Assembly: GCA_028095005.1 (NCBI GenBank)
Contig: CM051461.1
Coordinates: 63,917,840-63,981,839 of the forward strand
Reading direction: 5' to 3'
DNA length: 64,000 nt
DNA from: Rhynchospora pubera
Taxonomy: Eukaryota > Streptophyta > Magnoliopsida > Poales > Cyperaceae
Shown piece by piece: positions 35,510-48,322 of the stretch. Each line of letters starts with the position of its first letter. The first letter of the stretch is position 1. The notes beneath the pieces are model-generated. The model ran no database searches. It had not been told where the DNA came from and was given only the letters and a program-made list of their open reading frames with translations. A program made the translations under genes and the position numbers.

Positions 35510-35705
35510 TATAGCGGTAATGAGATAGCCGCTATAGCCCTGAGTTAACTGTTTCGATCTGAGACGAAACTATATTTCTTTTCGCGTTACCCTTCCGTTC
35601 CTTAAACGAAACTGACATCATTAACCGTTACCATTCCGTTTCGGACGAAACGAAACGAAACGAAACGAAACGACGGTTAAAACGACTATCGTTTTCAGCC
35701 CTACA
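35510..35705. mobile_element. hAT-like terminal remnant with (GAAAC)n
   Basis: CGAAAC/GTTTCG words and a run of GAAAC units (35646-35672) lead to a terminus TCGTTTTCAGCCCTA, the inverse of a TAGGGCTGAAAACGA hAT-like end. No left end or TSD was found. Confidence 0.45.
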
Positions 35706-35927
35706 TCCACAGGTATAAATAGGTGGCCATGTCATTCATTTGTCATTCAAGTAAGAGCAATCTAAGCCAAGGACACCAAGTCCACTTGTAAGAAGAGAGT
35801 CCCAGTACTCAAGTAGTTTGGAGGTATAGAAATAGTGAGTAGCGGAGTTGTATTTTCGAAAGTATAATAGTTGAGTAAAGATTATAATAATAATTTGAGT
35901 GATAATAAAGAAATAAATTTTATTATA

Positions 35928-36092
35928 GGGTGCGTTTGGATAGGTGTGGGAAGAAGGGAAGAAGGGAAGAAGGGAAGAAGTGGGAAGAAGTATTGGGAAG
36001 TGTGTAATTTTGTGAAGAGTTTGGATTGTTTATAATTTTTTTTCTTCCCATCTTCCTTCTTCCTCTTCTTCTTCTCTCATCCAAACGCACCC
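35928..36092. mobile_element. Short MITE, 3-bp TSD ATA
   Basis: Ends are GGGTGCGTTTGGATAGGTGT and ATCCAAACGCACCC. ATA lies on both sides (35925-35927 and 36093-36095). A GAAGGGAA unit is repeated near the left end. Length is 165 bp. Confidence 0.87.
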
Positions 36093-36891
36093 ATAGCGTT
36101 TCACCTCTACTCAATGTTTTTTTAAACAAAAACATCTGTCTAAAATTTCTCTGATATATGCACGAATAATTTTTGACATGCAGATGGATGCAAGAGATGA
36201 AGACAGCTCACTTCTCTTAAATTTGAAACTCGTGATGAATTGACATGTAGACTAAAAGCCAATCTATGCTTAGATTACCATTCTACATTTTCCATATTAT
36301 GAAGATGTTGGGGTTTGATATTGTTTGCTCAAGTTCGTGGCAGAGGTCTTGTATAGGCTTGGTCTATGGTAATGTGTGCTCTGGTGGTATTTGGTCGGGC
36401 AAGACGGAAAAGGGTAAGGCATATATATATTTATGTTGTGTATTTTGATCAGTAGAATATGAGCGTTGGTGATGGGGTGAGTATTGGGCAGGTTTCATCT
36501 TCGCTTTAAATAGTAGTGTGTTGTGCGTGTGTAGGACAGTAGGAGAGAATGTAAATCGAAAAAATTAAAACTAACGTTACTGTTCGCTCGAATTTCAATA
36601 ATAACAGTTAAAATTTGAAATTTTAAAAATAACGTCGCTGGATCGTCATCCGGATTGATGAAATCATAAAATGACGATCCAAGCTTAGATCGTCATTCCA
36701 ATTGACGATCCAAGAGAATTCACATTAATTCATGGTACTTTAACCAATGAACAAAGTATGAACAGATATGTATTTTAGGTACTCATAGATTATTGTTGAG
36801 AAATAGTTGTTGACTTTTTGACTCGCATTAAAATAATGTACAATTCTATTGGTACTGAAATACTTTTTTTTCTCTGGCTTTTGTGATGCTT

Positions 36892-37041
36892 GGCACCATT
36901 TGGATATAAGAAGAAGGAAGAAGGAAAAAGGTCTAAATTTATTATAAACAATCCAAACTCTTCACAAAGTTACACACTTCCCAATACTTCTTCCCACTTC
37001 TTCCATTCTTCCCTTATTCCCACACCTATCCAAACGGAGCC
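36892..37041. mobile_element. Short MITE nested in the Mutator-like element, TSD CTT
   Basis: Ends are GGCACCATTTGGATA and ATCCAAACGGAGCC. The 3-bp direct repeat CTT lies at 36889-36891 and 37042-37044. The core is in the reverse orientation to most copies. Length is 150 bp. Confidence 0.87.
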
Positions 37042-37101
37042 CTTAATATTATTTGTCATCATTGACTTTATCTTTGTGATGCTTAATGTGAAGGTTGTAT
37101 G

Positions 37102-37743
37102 TAGTGTTCTCCAAAATGATACGACACGACACGAATACAAAATTGGCACGACACGATCGTGTTATCGTGTCGTGTCATAATCGTGTCGTGTTGGGACATT
37201 AGAAAGTTTGACACGATTCAACATGACACGATTCGACACGCAACACAACATGAACACAAATTAACACGACACCTCAACACAAATTTAATTATTAATGTTG
37301 ATTATTTAAGCAAAGTTAATAATTTAATTTCATTTGATAATACTATATCATATTATTTACCATCATTTAAATCATAATATTGTTCTAATCTAATTATTAT
37401 TTTTTATAAAAATATTAATAAAAAGTTTAAACTTAATCAAATAATAAATTATTATATTTAGTAATTTTTCTCTTACTTTTAATTTTTTTTAATAATATTT
37501 TAATTTAAAAAATAATAAATTAATATGACACGATTTGACACGACTAACACGACACGACACGATCGTGTTAGTCGTGGCGTGTCATAATGCCTGTCGTGTT
37601 GTCTCTTCTCAGCACTAAGCACGACACGACACGACACGACGCGATTAAAAAAGTAGTTCGTGTCAACACGACACGACACGAGACTCTAACACGATCGTGT
37701 TTGACACGACACGACACGACACACGCACGATTGAAGAACACTA
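37102..37743. mobile_element. Non-autonomous hAT nested in the Mutator-like element
   Basis: Ends are TAGTGTTCTCCAA and TTGAAGAACACTA. The perfect 8-bp TSD GTTGTATG lies at 37094-37101 and 37744-37751. Both subterminal regions are arrays of CACGACACGAC/GTCGTGTCGTG words around an AT-rich non-coding centre. Length is 642 bp. Confidence 0.93.
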
Positions 37744-39232
37744 GTTGTATGTTGCATACATATGCCCATTCGCACAACGTACCTGGATTACTGAGAACTA
37801 CAAGCTACTTTTAAATTCCTTCATAATTAACTTTGTTTTTTGTTTTGACTGATTCAAATGCCTCTTCAGCTTTAAGCCTCAATAATTAAAACATTACTAA
37901 AAATAAAAACTCAAATATTACTTTCTCTATAAACCCATAATAAATTTTGATATTTTAATTTTTGTATTAACTGGCATCAAGAGATCGTAAAGTTCATTAA
38001 TCTGTAAGCATTGATTTCTTCAGTACTTAATTTTTACTTGGAAAAAGCCAAAAAAATATTGTGATGCCTTTATGTGTGTGAACAAAATTGTACATTATTT
38101 TAATGTGAGTCAAAAAGTCAACAACTACTTCTCAACGATAATCTTTGCGTACCTAAAATACATATCTGTTCATATTTGTTCATCGGTTAAAGCGCTGCGA
38201 ATTATTGTCAATTGAAATGACGATCCAAGCTTGTATTGTTAATGGAATGACATTCCAGATGACGATCCAAGGGTTTTGCGATTTCGTCAATCCGGATGAC
38301 GATCCAGCGATGTTATTTTTAAAATTTTGAATTTTTAACTGTTATTATCAAAATTCGAATGAACAGTTACGTTAGTTTTAATTTTTTCGAGGAATGCAAA
38401 GGTATTGGTAACGGCTGTACTGTTAATGGAATGGAAGGCATGAAGAGGAGATACTGGATTTTAATTTCTAAAGGAATTGGGGTGTAAAATAAATACTTTA
38501 TAAACAAATTAATTTATCAAATAATATTTTTTTTAGTTTTCTAATATATATTCAACATAGCATAGGCAGTGCGTTACTAATTTCATATTTCAATTTAAAA
38601 ATAACAATAAATATGTTAGCAAGCTCAAAATTTGACACAATGTGTCAAGATGTGTTTGTGTCGTGCTGAATTGATATGTTCCTCCCTTGAATACGATACG
38701 ATAAGTGATTTAACATATAACAATGTGAACGTATTTTAACATGCTCATAGTCATAGATAAAGATAAAAAGTCGGAACATATCTGATTGAATGGATCTACG
38801 ATGCAGGTCCGGTTGATGCTAAATTAATTAGTAACGCGTCCTTTTATGGTTGACCGAAAACTGTTAGGTTCAGTACTGAAACTAGCTAGTAATAATACTG
38901 TGTGTGAATAGTATATCGCCTTTCCTCGTCACTTTGTCAGTTTTCAAACCCAACGAAAGTCGAAAGTCTCACTCACACCGTTTTCATGACTTCCATTTCA
39001 CACCCAAATTAATTACTCCATCCAAAGCCTACTGCATGGATGCTACGGTTTGACCCTTTTTTTTCTTAATTTTATTTACCATCATGATTTTTTAAATGTG
39101 CAACATCAATACTTTGGATTTTAATTTTTAACAACTTCGTAAGTGCGTATTGACTTTCTGAACTCGTATCTATGCAATTGCAAGGTATATTGAACTCGTG
39201 TGTTCACAAGAATCCTCCAGAAAATAATTTAT

Positions 39233-39758
39233 TGGGCTTTTGGATGGTACGAGAATAATGAAGGAATAAAATTTTTTGGGAAAAAATATTAGAAAGAGTG
39301 AAAAGAAATTATTTTTAGGAAGAAAAAATATTGTTTGAATGGTGAGTTAAGAATAAGCAAATTAATATTAAATTAAGTAAATTATTAAAAAATATTATTT
39401 TAATATTAAATAAGTGTTAATTAAAGAGCACACATAATTTCATTTAGCTATTAGTATTTAGCTAATTTTGTTGAAATTATGTATATATAATTGTTGGAAG
39501 AAATTATTCTTCTCGGCTCCGTTTGAATGGGAGCAAGAATAAGAGAATAACTTCTTCCTACTCTCAAATTTATTATAAACAATCCAAACTCTTCACAAAG
39601 TTACACACTTCCCAATACTTCTTCCCTTATTCCTCTTATTCCCACACCATCCAAACGGAGCTCTCTCCTTATTCCTAACTTGTTTAGATGCCTAGGAAGA
39701 AACTATTTCTAAGAGAAGAAACTATTCTTCTTTATTCCTAAGCAATCCAAACGAGACC
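39233..39758. mobile_element. Older MITE interrupted by a younger one
   Basis: The outer left end GGGCTTTTGGATGG and right end AATCCAAACGAGACC look like one diverged element. It is split by a clean copy of the GGCTCCGTTTG MITE at 39515-39662. The outer TSD is not clear. Confidence 0.5.
39515..39662. mobile_element. Short MITE, 3-bp TSD CTC
   Basis: Ends are GGCTCCGTTTGAATGG and CCATCCAAACGGAGCT (last base mutated). CTC lies at 39512-39514 and 39663-39665. The core matches the family in reverse orientation. Length is 148 bp. Confidence 0.83.
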
Positions 39759-40399
39759 TTGAAGCAGAGGTGTCAACAGATCGGATTCATAGAATCTTTC
39801 ATAGACATCTAATTTAAAAATAAGTTAGATAACTTAAACTTCTAATTTATCTTTTAAAAAAAATGCAGATATAATAAAATAAAATAAACTAAGATTATAA
39901 AATGACTAAAATACTCTCTATTAATTGAATATATATAAAATACAATTAATTAAATTAACGACGATATTTTGGGCATTTTGAAAATTTCAACAATTAAAGG
40001 GTGCCCAAATTAATTCCCCTGCTTGTGAGTTGTGACAGTGAGAAATGAGAGCAGGTAGTACAACCTAAAAAAAAGTTAAATCACCGAAATGAAACGTAAC
40101 ACGTATGGATGGGTTGAATTTTTGGTTGACTGGTTTTGTGCACAAACCACAAAATAAAGGGAGAAGGCACGTGAGGTGTTTGAAAATTTGGGACACAGAA
40201 CATGGACCCCTTGTTATGCTTACTAGTCAAGCATTTATGTATATATCTCCATAAATCCATATACATCCAACCTTGTCCGCTTAATTAGATTTAACATCGT
40301 GCATGATATATTATCGTCTCAACTGCGGGACCATATACATGTTTGTTCACCTCATTCCCAGCTCTCTGTTTATTAATATGGATCGATGCATCTTTTAAA

Positions 40400-41050
40400 T
40401 TTTAGGGTTATTTATGCCACTGTGAAAAGTTGAAATTAGTAAAATGCCATCACTAAATGACAAATTAGTTTTATGCCACTGTGAAAAAGTAAAAATTAGA
40501 ATTTTCGCCACCGAAAAATTGATTTGTCAATTTTACCCTTTTAAATATCCACTACAAAAATAAAAAATTTAAAAAATGCCATCAGTAAACAAATAGTTTT
40601 ATGCTACTACAAATGAAATCCCAGTTCCCGTCTCGAAAACTATCATAAATTAAAAATTCAATTTTTATTTCACAACATAAAAAATATCGCAAACATAAAT
40701 GAATGTACCAGTTGGTTCAATTAGCCAGTTAATTAATAATTATACAACCATACTAATAATGGACAAAATTAAGCACCGGTTGGTTCGTAGCTATTTTCAA
40801 GGTAATAAAAATTCTCTTTTCATACGTTTTTCTTACCCATGATTTAATAAGGACAATTTCGGATTTTTGAAAAATATTGAGAACATTTATGATGGTATTT
40901 TTGGAATTAAATATTTTTTTAATAAGATAATGGCATATTTCTAATTTACATAATTTGATGATGGCATAAATTTAATTTGCAATCTAACAATGGTATATCC
41001 CTAATTAGATAATTTTCACATGGCATAAAACCAATTAATCCTAAATTTTA
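40400..41050. repeat. Second clear copy of the 'TTTATGCCACTGTG' family
   Basis: It starts near AGGGTTATTTATGCCACTGT and ends near GGCATAAAACCAATTAATCC, its inverse. AAATTTT lies on both sides. It shares long stretches with 20290-21160. It is non-coding and about 650 bp. Confidence 0.72.
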
Positions 41051-41272
41051 ATATAATCGACCAGATTTGGCCATTCAATTTATATAACAATTTTATAATA
41101 TGGATTGATTTTTATCTTTTTCTATTTTTTATTTTGGGAAGTATGTAGTGACTGATATATATTAAGTGTTACCATTTGGGAGTTTGGTAGGAAAACCCTG
41201 ACAAACACTAGGTACAACCGTACAAACAAAAGCTTCCTTTTTTTGCGGAGAGGATATTTTTTTATTATATTA

Positions 41273-42242
41273 GGGGCGTTTGTCTGTGACTTAAAGGATG
41301 CATAACTTAAGTTATGTATTCTTAAGTCACCAAACATCTCTTACATAAGATGCTTTAAGGGTACATAAGTTATGTAATCTAAATAGGTTGCATAAGTTAT
41401 GCACCGGTCCCCTTTAATTTTTTTTTCCAACAATACCCTTTAGAAATAATTAATAATAATATTTAATAATCTATAATAATTAATAATAATTAATAAATAA
41501 TAATATTTAATAAGTAACAATAACTATTAAAAAATCATAATTTGTAATAAATATTAATTATTATAATTAATAAATAATAATATATAACAAGTAATAATAA
41601 TAATTAATAAACAATATTGATTTATTATTAAATAATTAATAATATTTATATTATTTCATTAAAAATAATTAATAATATTTTATAATAATAAAATGATTTC
41701 TTATTATCATTAATAATTAATTTTTATAATAATTAAAAATTAAAATTTAATTAATATTAATTAATAAATAATAATACTTAAAAGTAATAATAATTATTAA
41801 AAAATCATAATTAATAACAAAGATTAATTATTATAATTAATAATATTTTACAAGTAATATTAATTATTAATAATAATGATTTAAGAATAATAATTAATTG
41901 AAGATAATTAATCAATAATAATTTTTTATTATAAAATAAATAATAATATTTATAATATTTAATTAAAAGTAATTATTAATATTTCGTAATAGTAAAAATG
42001 ATTTATTATCATCATTAATAATTAATTTATATAATAATTAATAATTAACAATAATTAGGTCACAACATATAATACATAATACTAATTCAAATTTAAGGGC
42101 ATTTTAGTCTTTTGACATGAATATATGCATGCATTAAGTTAGTCATCCTTACTACACAACCAAACATCTATTACATAACACTACATAAACACTTAGGCAT
42201 CCTTAAGTTATGCAACTCCTTACTACACAAACAAACGCCCCC
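41273..42242. mobile_element. Harbinger-like MITE, TSD TTA
   Basis: Ends are GGGGCGTTTGTCTGTG and CACAAACAAACGCCCCC. TTA lies on both sides (41270-41272 and 42243-42245), which fits PIF/Harbinger. The interior is extremely AT-rich, made of AATAAT/ATTATT words, and non-coding. Length is 970 bp. Confidence 0.85.
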
Positions 42243-43319
42243 TTAATTAGTCAGAGTGGATCTGGAACAAATGAATTAAGCTCAACTTAGATGAGAATAT
42301 ATGTGCTTCCAAATATATAATATAATATAAGTTAGTCCTAAAACAACAAGAGGGACAGTACAAAATACAGTGTAGTGAGTAGGCCTGTCAAAGTGTTAAC
42401 ATTTTAATGAATTAACGTTTCGTTCCGTGGGTGCGGAACGTTAAACGTAGCCCAAATTGGTTACGTTAGGCCCAGCGTAACGTAAGCGGAAATAGGCTGT
42501 AATTTCCGCCGAAAAACGTAACGTAAACGTCACAGCTCATTTCCGTTACGTTTATTTACGTTTTAACGTTTATTCAGATTATATATGATATATATCGATA
42601 TGAATATGATTGCAGGAGTCTGGAATAGAAAAATTGCAGAGCGAATAAAAGTGACGGAGAAAACTAGGGATAAGTTCACCTAGGTTGCGCCGCTCCTTCA
42701 GTCCTTCTCTCACACGCCTCATTTCATTTCATCTCTCTCTCTCTGGCTCTCAGCTCTCGCACAGTACCCATGGCAATGGCAGACCCAACTCCCAAGTGTG
42801 ACGATTGCAATTCGCAAGGCAGATCACTTGTCGATAGCCTTATTAGCCATGATTACTGATGAGGTGAAGAGTCGTTTCTTTATGTACTCAGTACTCTACC
42901 TAATTAGCTACTTGTCAGTTGTCAATAGCCATAATTACTGGTGAATAATGATGATTGATGAATCGTTGTTTGTTTTTGTATATATGGTCATATGGATCTG
43001 GAACTGGAAGGGTAAAAAGGGACGGAAAAAAAGAAAGAAAAAAAGAGTTAGAGACGGAGAAAGAAAGAAAGCAACAGTGAAACAGAGATAGAGGAAAGGA
43101 AGATCTAGTATTCTCGAGGTAAATAGTTGAAAGATTTTTTCAAATTTTGACATACTTTTTTGTTGGCCTTTGTTCCTCTATTTGTAACTGTTTTTTTCTT
43201 TTTTTTTGTGGTTTGATGCTGTAGATACAACTCTGTTTCATTCTGGAAAAAAACCTTGGAAGATCTAACTTGAGCTTGGAAGCAAAACGAGTTGGAATCA
43301 AGGCACATTTTTAGTGGTA

Positions 43320-44040
43320 CGTTTTTTTTACAAACTCAGTTTCATTCTGTGGTACATTTTTTTTACAAACTTGGAAGATACAACTCAGTTTAATTTTGTG
43401 GTATATTTTTTTTACAAACTCTTTTGTTGAAACTCTCAGAAATTGATAACTAATGATTGGTTACAGAAATTAATAGGTGTAATTAAAGCTAACAGAAATT
43501 GATATCTAATCATTGAGTCATTTTGTGTAATTAATAACTGTAGTTAATATCTGTATTTAATAACTGTAGTTAATAACTGTAGTTAACATCTGCATTTAAT
43601 AACTATATTTAATATCTGTATTTAATAACTAATCATATCTGTATTTAATGACTGTAGTTAATATCTATATTTAATAACTAATCATTTTTTGTCATTAATT
43701 AAACCGTGTGAAATACTTTCTGCCATTAAATCTTTATGTGTAAATCAATTTATTTATGTAAATAGAAATTGCTTAAATGCTTGTACTTATTAGTATTTTT
43801 TTTATTTATGTTAACACAAAATGCTTAAATGCTTGTACTTATTAGTACTTAATTTGTAGCTTAAACATCTTCAGCTCCTTTTTAGTAATTCCTAGCTTAA
43901 ATCATTTTTTGTAATCAATTTTTTATGTGTAAAATACTTTCTGTGTGTAAATCAATTGTTTATGTGTAAAATACTTTCTACCATTAAATAGTATTTAATT
44001 TGTAGCTTAAACATCTTCAGCTCCTTTTTAGTACTTACTT
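43320..44040. repeat. Tandem and dispersed short repeats in the hAT leader
   Basis: Three copies of a GGTACATTTTTTTTACAAACT-like unit lie at 43315-43420. Many variants of TAACTGTAGTTAATATCTGT lie at 43535-43690. A duplicated segment, TGTAGCTTAAACATCTTCAG, lies at about 43855 and 44000. They lie in the non-coding 5' part of the 5.4-kb hAT. Confidence 0.75.
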
Positions 44041-44105
44041 TCTAACTTAAACACTTTCTTATATATTTAGTACTTAATAGTTAATTTCTCTTTTGCAGAT
44101 TGGTA

Positions 44106-46957
44106 ATGGAAAATACAGAATGTGCATCTGAACCAGATCTTGAGCTCTCTGAGGACAGGTATTACTTACACCTATTAACTACACTTATATATTTTTTTAT
44201 ATTACAATGTTATATATTACATTATATTCAACTTGAGTATTTTTTATATTGCAGCTTTGGATTAGATCCAAATTACACTCCAGAGGAAATCCAAAGAGTT
44301 CAAAACGAAGCTAGACAAGCTGATGGTGACACTCAAGTCCCTCAAACACAAGTCCCTCAAACTGAAGTCCCTCAAACAGATCCTGAATCCACCAAAAAGA
44401 GGAAAAAAAAGAGAAAAAATGACCTCTAAATATTGGCAGTATTTCATAAGGGGTGAGACTAAAGAAGATGGCTTCTGTGAGGCCAAATGTAAATTCTGTG
44501 GACACACTTATGACATGGGGAATGGAAGGGGCACTGGTTCTTTGATGCACCATTTTAAAAAGGCTTGCGAAAAGGTGCCGAAAGCCATGAGACACAAACC
44601 TAGTGCTCTACAGAAAATGTTGCAAGCTGGTACTACTACAGGTACAACTTGAGTGTTTCCCCTTTGTTTCATTTTTAAAATATATTGTGTACTTGTAAAT
44701 TATATTGTGTACTTCTATTTTTAATGCAGCACCAGCTCTTGATGTGTGGGAATTTAATCAAATGAAATGTAGAAAGGGCCTTGCAAGAATGGTAGTTGCT
44801 CATGACTATCCTTTTAATTGTGTGAATCATTACTTTTTGAGAGAATTCTTAAGAGACTTGCAACCTCAGTTTAAAGTACCATCAAGGAATACACTTAGGG
44901 CTGATTGCCTAAATATTTATGCTGAGGAAAAGGACATGTTGTATGATTTATTTAGCAAGTTAGATTGCAAGTTTAGTTTTACTAGTGACCTATGGTCAAA
45001 CAAGGGTAGAGATAGAGGTTTTATGGCTCTTACTTGTCATTATATTGATGAAAGTTGAAAACTTCATAAGAGAGTCATTGCATTCTGTCCTTTGCCAAGT
45101 CCTCATACGGGCAAAAATATTGCTGATGCCATATATGAGAAGTTAGTGTTGTGGAATTTGGATAAAAAAGCCTTATGTCTTGTACTTGATAGTAGCAGTG
45201 CTAATGATGCTTGTGTTAAGGAATTGCTTAGTGGACCCATTCTTGATACATTGCCGGCTGATGGACAACTATTCCATCAAAGGTGTGGTTGTCACGTCTT
45301 AAATCTTATAGTCCAAGATGGACTTGATGTATTAGGTGGTGAGATAAAAACTATTCGAGAGACGATGAAGTACATTCGTCACTCACAATCTAGAATGGAG
45401 AAGTTCAAACGAGCTGTAGCTCAGGTTGAACTACTTTCAAAATATATTTTATTTAAATGTGTTGTTCAAATGTATTTGTATGCTCAGATTTAATTAACTA
45501 AGTATTTGTATTTGTATGCAATTTTAGGTAAAGGCCCCCGATAAAAAACCGGCATGGGATGTTCAAACAAGGTGGAACTCCACCTACCTCATGTTGCAAC
45601 TAGCATTTGAATTGAGAAAAGCCATTGAAAGGTTTGCCGTTCTTGATAAAAATCCTGAGCTAGTTGCTGGTCTTGATTGGAACAAATTGAAGGCTTTACT
45701 TGATTGCCTAAAGGTTTTTTATGATGCTACTTTAACACTTAGTGGAACAAAGTATCCAACTCTCAACCTATTCTTTCCAGAGTTCTGTGAAGTTTGTTTA
45801 AACATTAAGAAAATGAGAAATTCTAACTATCCATTCATAGTTGAGATGAGTTTACAAATGTATGCTAAGTGGGACAAGTATTGGACTGGTGGTAACATGT
45901 TGCTAGCAATTGCTTGTGTGTTTGATCCGAGATCAAAACTTGGTGTTGTTGAGTATTACATTAAGGAGATGTATCCTAATGACTATGACACATTCATGGC
46001 CAACTTGAATAATTGCATTAATGCATTATTCAAGGATTATGAGAAAGCATACAATAGACAGTCACAAGAACAAATTGGTAGCTCATCACAACAAGTGAGG
46101 TAATCTCTCTAGTCTCCACTTGTTATTTATCTAAATTGGCAATCACAACTCACAAGCATACAATGTGCATTTCATGTTATCTATCTAAATTACATTATAT
46201 AGTAAAGTGCATGTTATCTATTGTTTTCAAAATATGAATTACAAGTAATAAGATGTGTGCTTGAGCAATTTTTAGTTACATGCATATCCATGCATGCAGG
46301 CTACTTACATCCATTATCTGTTTATTGTGCTTGAGCAATTTTGAGTTATCTATTTTATTTATTTGAATTATCTGTTACTTACATCCATTATATGTTTATT
46401 GTGTTTGATATATTAGTGCCTCAGCTAGAGAGACTCAAAGTGACACAAGGGCTGGATTGAAAGATTACATGAAAAATAAAAGAGGGTTGACCTAAAAAAT
46501 CAGAATTAGAGGAATATCTAGCTGATGGATTAGATGAAAACAGCTTGGATGTTGCATTTGATATCTTGTCATGGTGGAAATTAAAGGCAGCCAAGTATCC
46601 AATTTTGTCTCGGCTTGCTCGAGACATCCTAGCTGTGCCAATCTCCACTGTGGCATCTGAGTCTACGTTTAGTAATAGTGGTAGAACTCTAAGTCCAATA
46701 AGGAGCTCATTAAATGATGAAAGTATTGAGGCTCTCATATGTGCTCAAGATTGGTTGAGAGCTTCAGTCACCGGTACGACAGACTCTATCATTCTCTAAC
46801 TCTCATACAAAAATTATTTCTCATATGTACCTATCATATATATACTAACATGCATCTTTATATTATGCTTAATGTAGAAAATGGTGGGGACTTTGGTGAG
46901 ATACTTTGGTCCAGTGATGAAACGACATCAGAAGCCGATGGCATTGCCCATTGTTAG
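44106..46957 (+). pseudogene. hAT (Ac-type) transposase, lesioned
   Basis: Six exons can be read: 44106-44158, 44255-44641, 44730-45424, 45528-46099, 46417-46773 and 46878-46957. The domains in order are a variable N-terminus with repeated TQVPQT units and a Lys/Arg-rich patch; a BED zinc finger (TSKYWQYF then CKFCG and HHFKKAC); an RNase H-like core (FTSDLWSN, CLVLDSSSANDAC, FHQRCGCHVLNLIVQDGL, WDVQTRWNSTY); and a C-terminal hAT dimerisation domain (PILSRLARDILAVPISTVAS onward). Three lesions are seen: a one-base frame change in an A-run near 44411-44419 (or translation starts at the ATG at 44419), TGA at 45056-45058 where relatives have Trp, and TAA plus a frame change at 46493-46500. The gene is recently dead or a single-allele variant. 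Confidence 0.9.
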
Positions 46958-48239
46958 TGGGAACTTTGGTGACCGATGAGGTATTCTCAATCATTTTGGA
47001 ACATTTTGTATGCCTCGCATTATGTTTAGATGTTTACAAGGCATTTTGGATCCATCAGATACTTGTGTAGTTGTGTACTTTTGTAACTCTTTGGCTCCTT
47101 GCATACTTGCATGGTTGAAGTCTGGAGTTGGTTAGCTTGTTACATTACGTTGGATTGTGTTTTTTTTGGGTGGTTGAAGCCTGGAGTTGCAACAAGTGCA
47201 CAAGTACACAACTTCTGCACTTGTGCAACTCTTTGGCTCCTTGGATCTCAAGCAGTGACCTCCAATGATGATTCATGTGTTTTATGATCACATATTTAGC
47301 CATTGGCTGAGATTGGTATAAACTGAGGAGATAGCTTGAGGTCTGAGTTGAATTCAAAGTGTTTGGTTTATGTAATAGCTTGGTTTATGTAAATGTAATA
47401 GCTTTAGATCTGAGTTGAATTCAAACTGTTTGGCTTACTTGCTTGAGATGTAATTTGTCATTTTTATTTTCTTCGCTATGTTGAGATCTATTGGCTGGCT
47501 TATTTATTGGTTTGTATTTTCAAAATTTCTATATTAGTTGATATAGTTTATAAACTGTGTTTGATTATTTAGTTGTAGCAAAAAACGGAAGCAACGTTTT
47601 AACGTTATTAACGTTTTTTCCGTTAAGATACATGTAACATTAAGCGGAAGAAAAAAGCTTTACGTTTAATAAATGAAACGTTAAACGTTACAAAAATTAC
47701 TTCCGTCATATTAACGTAACATTAAACGTAAGAGGGGATTTCCGTGAATGTTACTAACATTTGACAGGTCTAGTAGTGAGAGAGCTAGCTAGAGAGACCA
47801 AAGCAAAGAGCTGTGTGTACAAGTACAAGTGACCTCGAGAGAGAGAGAGAGATTTATTAATGTGGTAGGTTATAACTTATAAATTTGCATCAGAGGTCGC
47901 TGCAAAAAGGCATGCAACTTTTTATCGAGTCAACCTAGCTAAGCACTGCCTCTGCCAGTCTGCCTGCTTCAGATTTTAGTATTTTACATTTTTACTGCTT
48001 GGCCGCATCTTACCCAGGCCATCAGTACACCATCCATTTAATTAATATATGTAGGGCTTGGGATAACAAATGATAATATATGTACTTTAATTTCTAATCT
48101 TTTGTTTGTACATACAATAAGGAATTAGGGACCTGATCGAGTTACTGGTCCAAATTACAGACCGAATTGAAGTTGAAGGTGTTCGGCACGCATGCACCAC
48201 GCCAGTGAGTTACTGGTACTTTTATAATACATGCATAGA

Positions 48240-48253
48240 CACACACATACACA

Positions 48254-48285
<32 letters not shown>

Positions 48286-48322
48286 CATACATACATACAT
48301 ACATACATACATACATACATAC
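48240..48322. repeat. (CATA)n microsatellite
   Basis: About twenty ACAT/CATA units with one interruption (CATATACATAC). Confidence 0.95.

Larger units (their letters stand above)
36556..38391. mobile_element. Mutator-like element with ~300-bp terminal repeats
   Basis: The left arm (36556 to about 36846) and right arm (about 38089 to 38391) are long inverted repeats. Both end in TCGAAAAAATTAAAACTAAC and share internal GACGATCCAAGC words and the TAGTTGTTGACTTTTTGACT stretch. The flanks GAATGTAAA (36547-36555) and GAATGCAAA (38392-38400) are a 9-bp TSD with one mismatch. The interior holds two younger insertions and no transposase. Confidence 0.88.
42380..47772 (+). mobile_element. hAT transposon, 5.4 kb, nearly complete
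   Basis: Ends are TAGGCCTGTCAAA and TTTGACAGGTCTA. The perfect 8-bp TSD GTAGTGAG lies at 42372-42379 and 47773-47780. Both subterminal zones (42405-42590 and 47575-47760) are dense in AACGTTA/TTACGTT words. A multi-exon Ac/hobo-type transposase gene fills 44106-46957. The 5' region (42700-44100) looks like leader and introns, with a 29-codon frame at 42770-42859 (ATGGCAATGGCAGACC) and several tandem repeats. Confidence 0.93.

Noticed and set aside
37102..37820. CACGACACGAC arrays as telomere-like or CRISPR repeats
   Set aside because: They are subterminal arrays of a hAT element with perfect ends and TSD.
36661..38310. GACGATCC words as a regulatory operator array
   Set aside because: They sit in the long terminal repeats of a Mutator-like element, so transposon structure explains them better.
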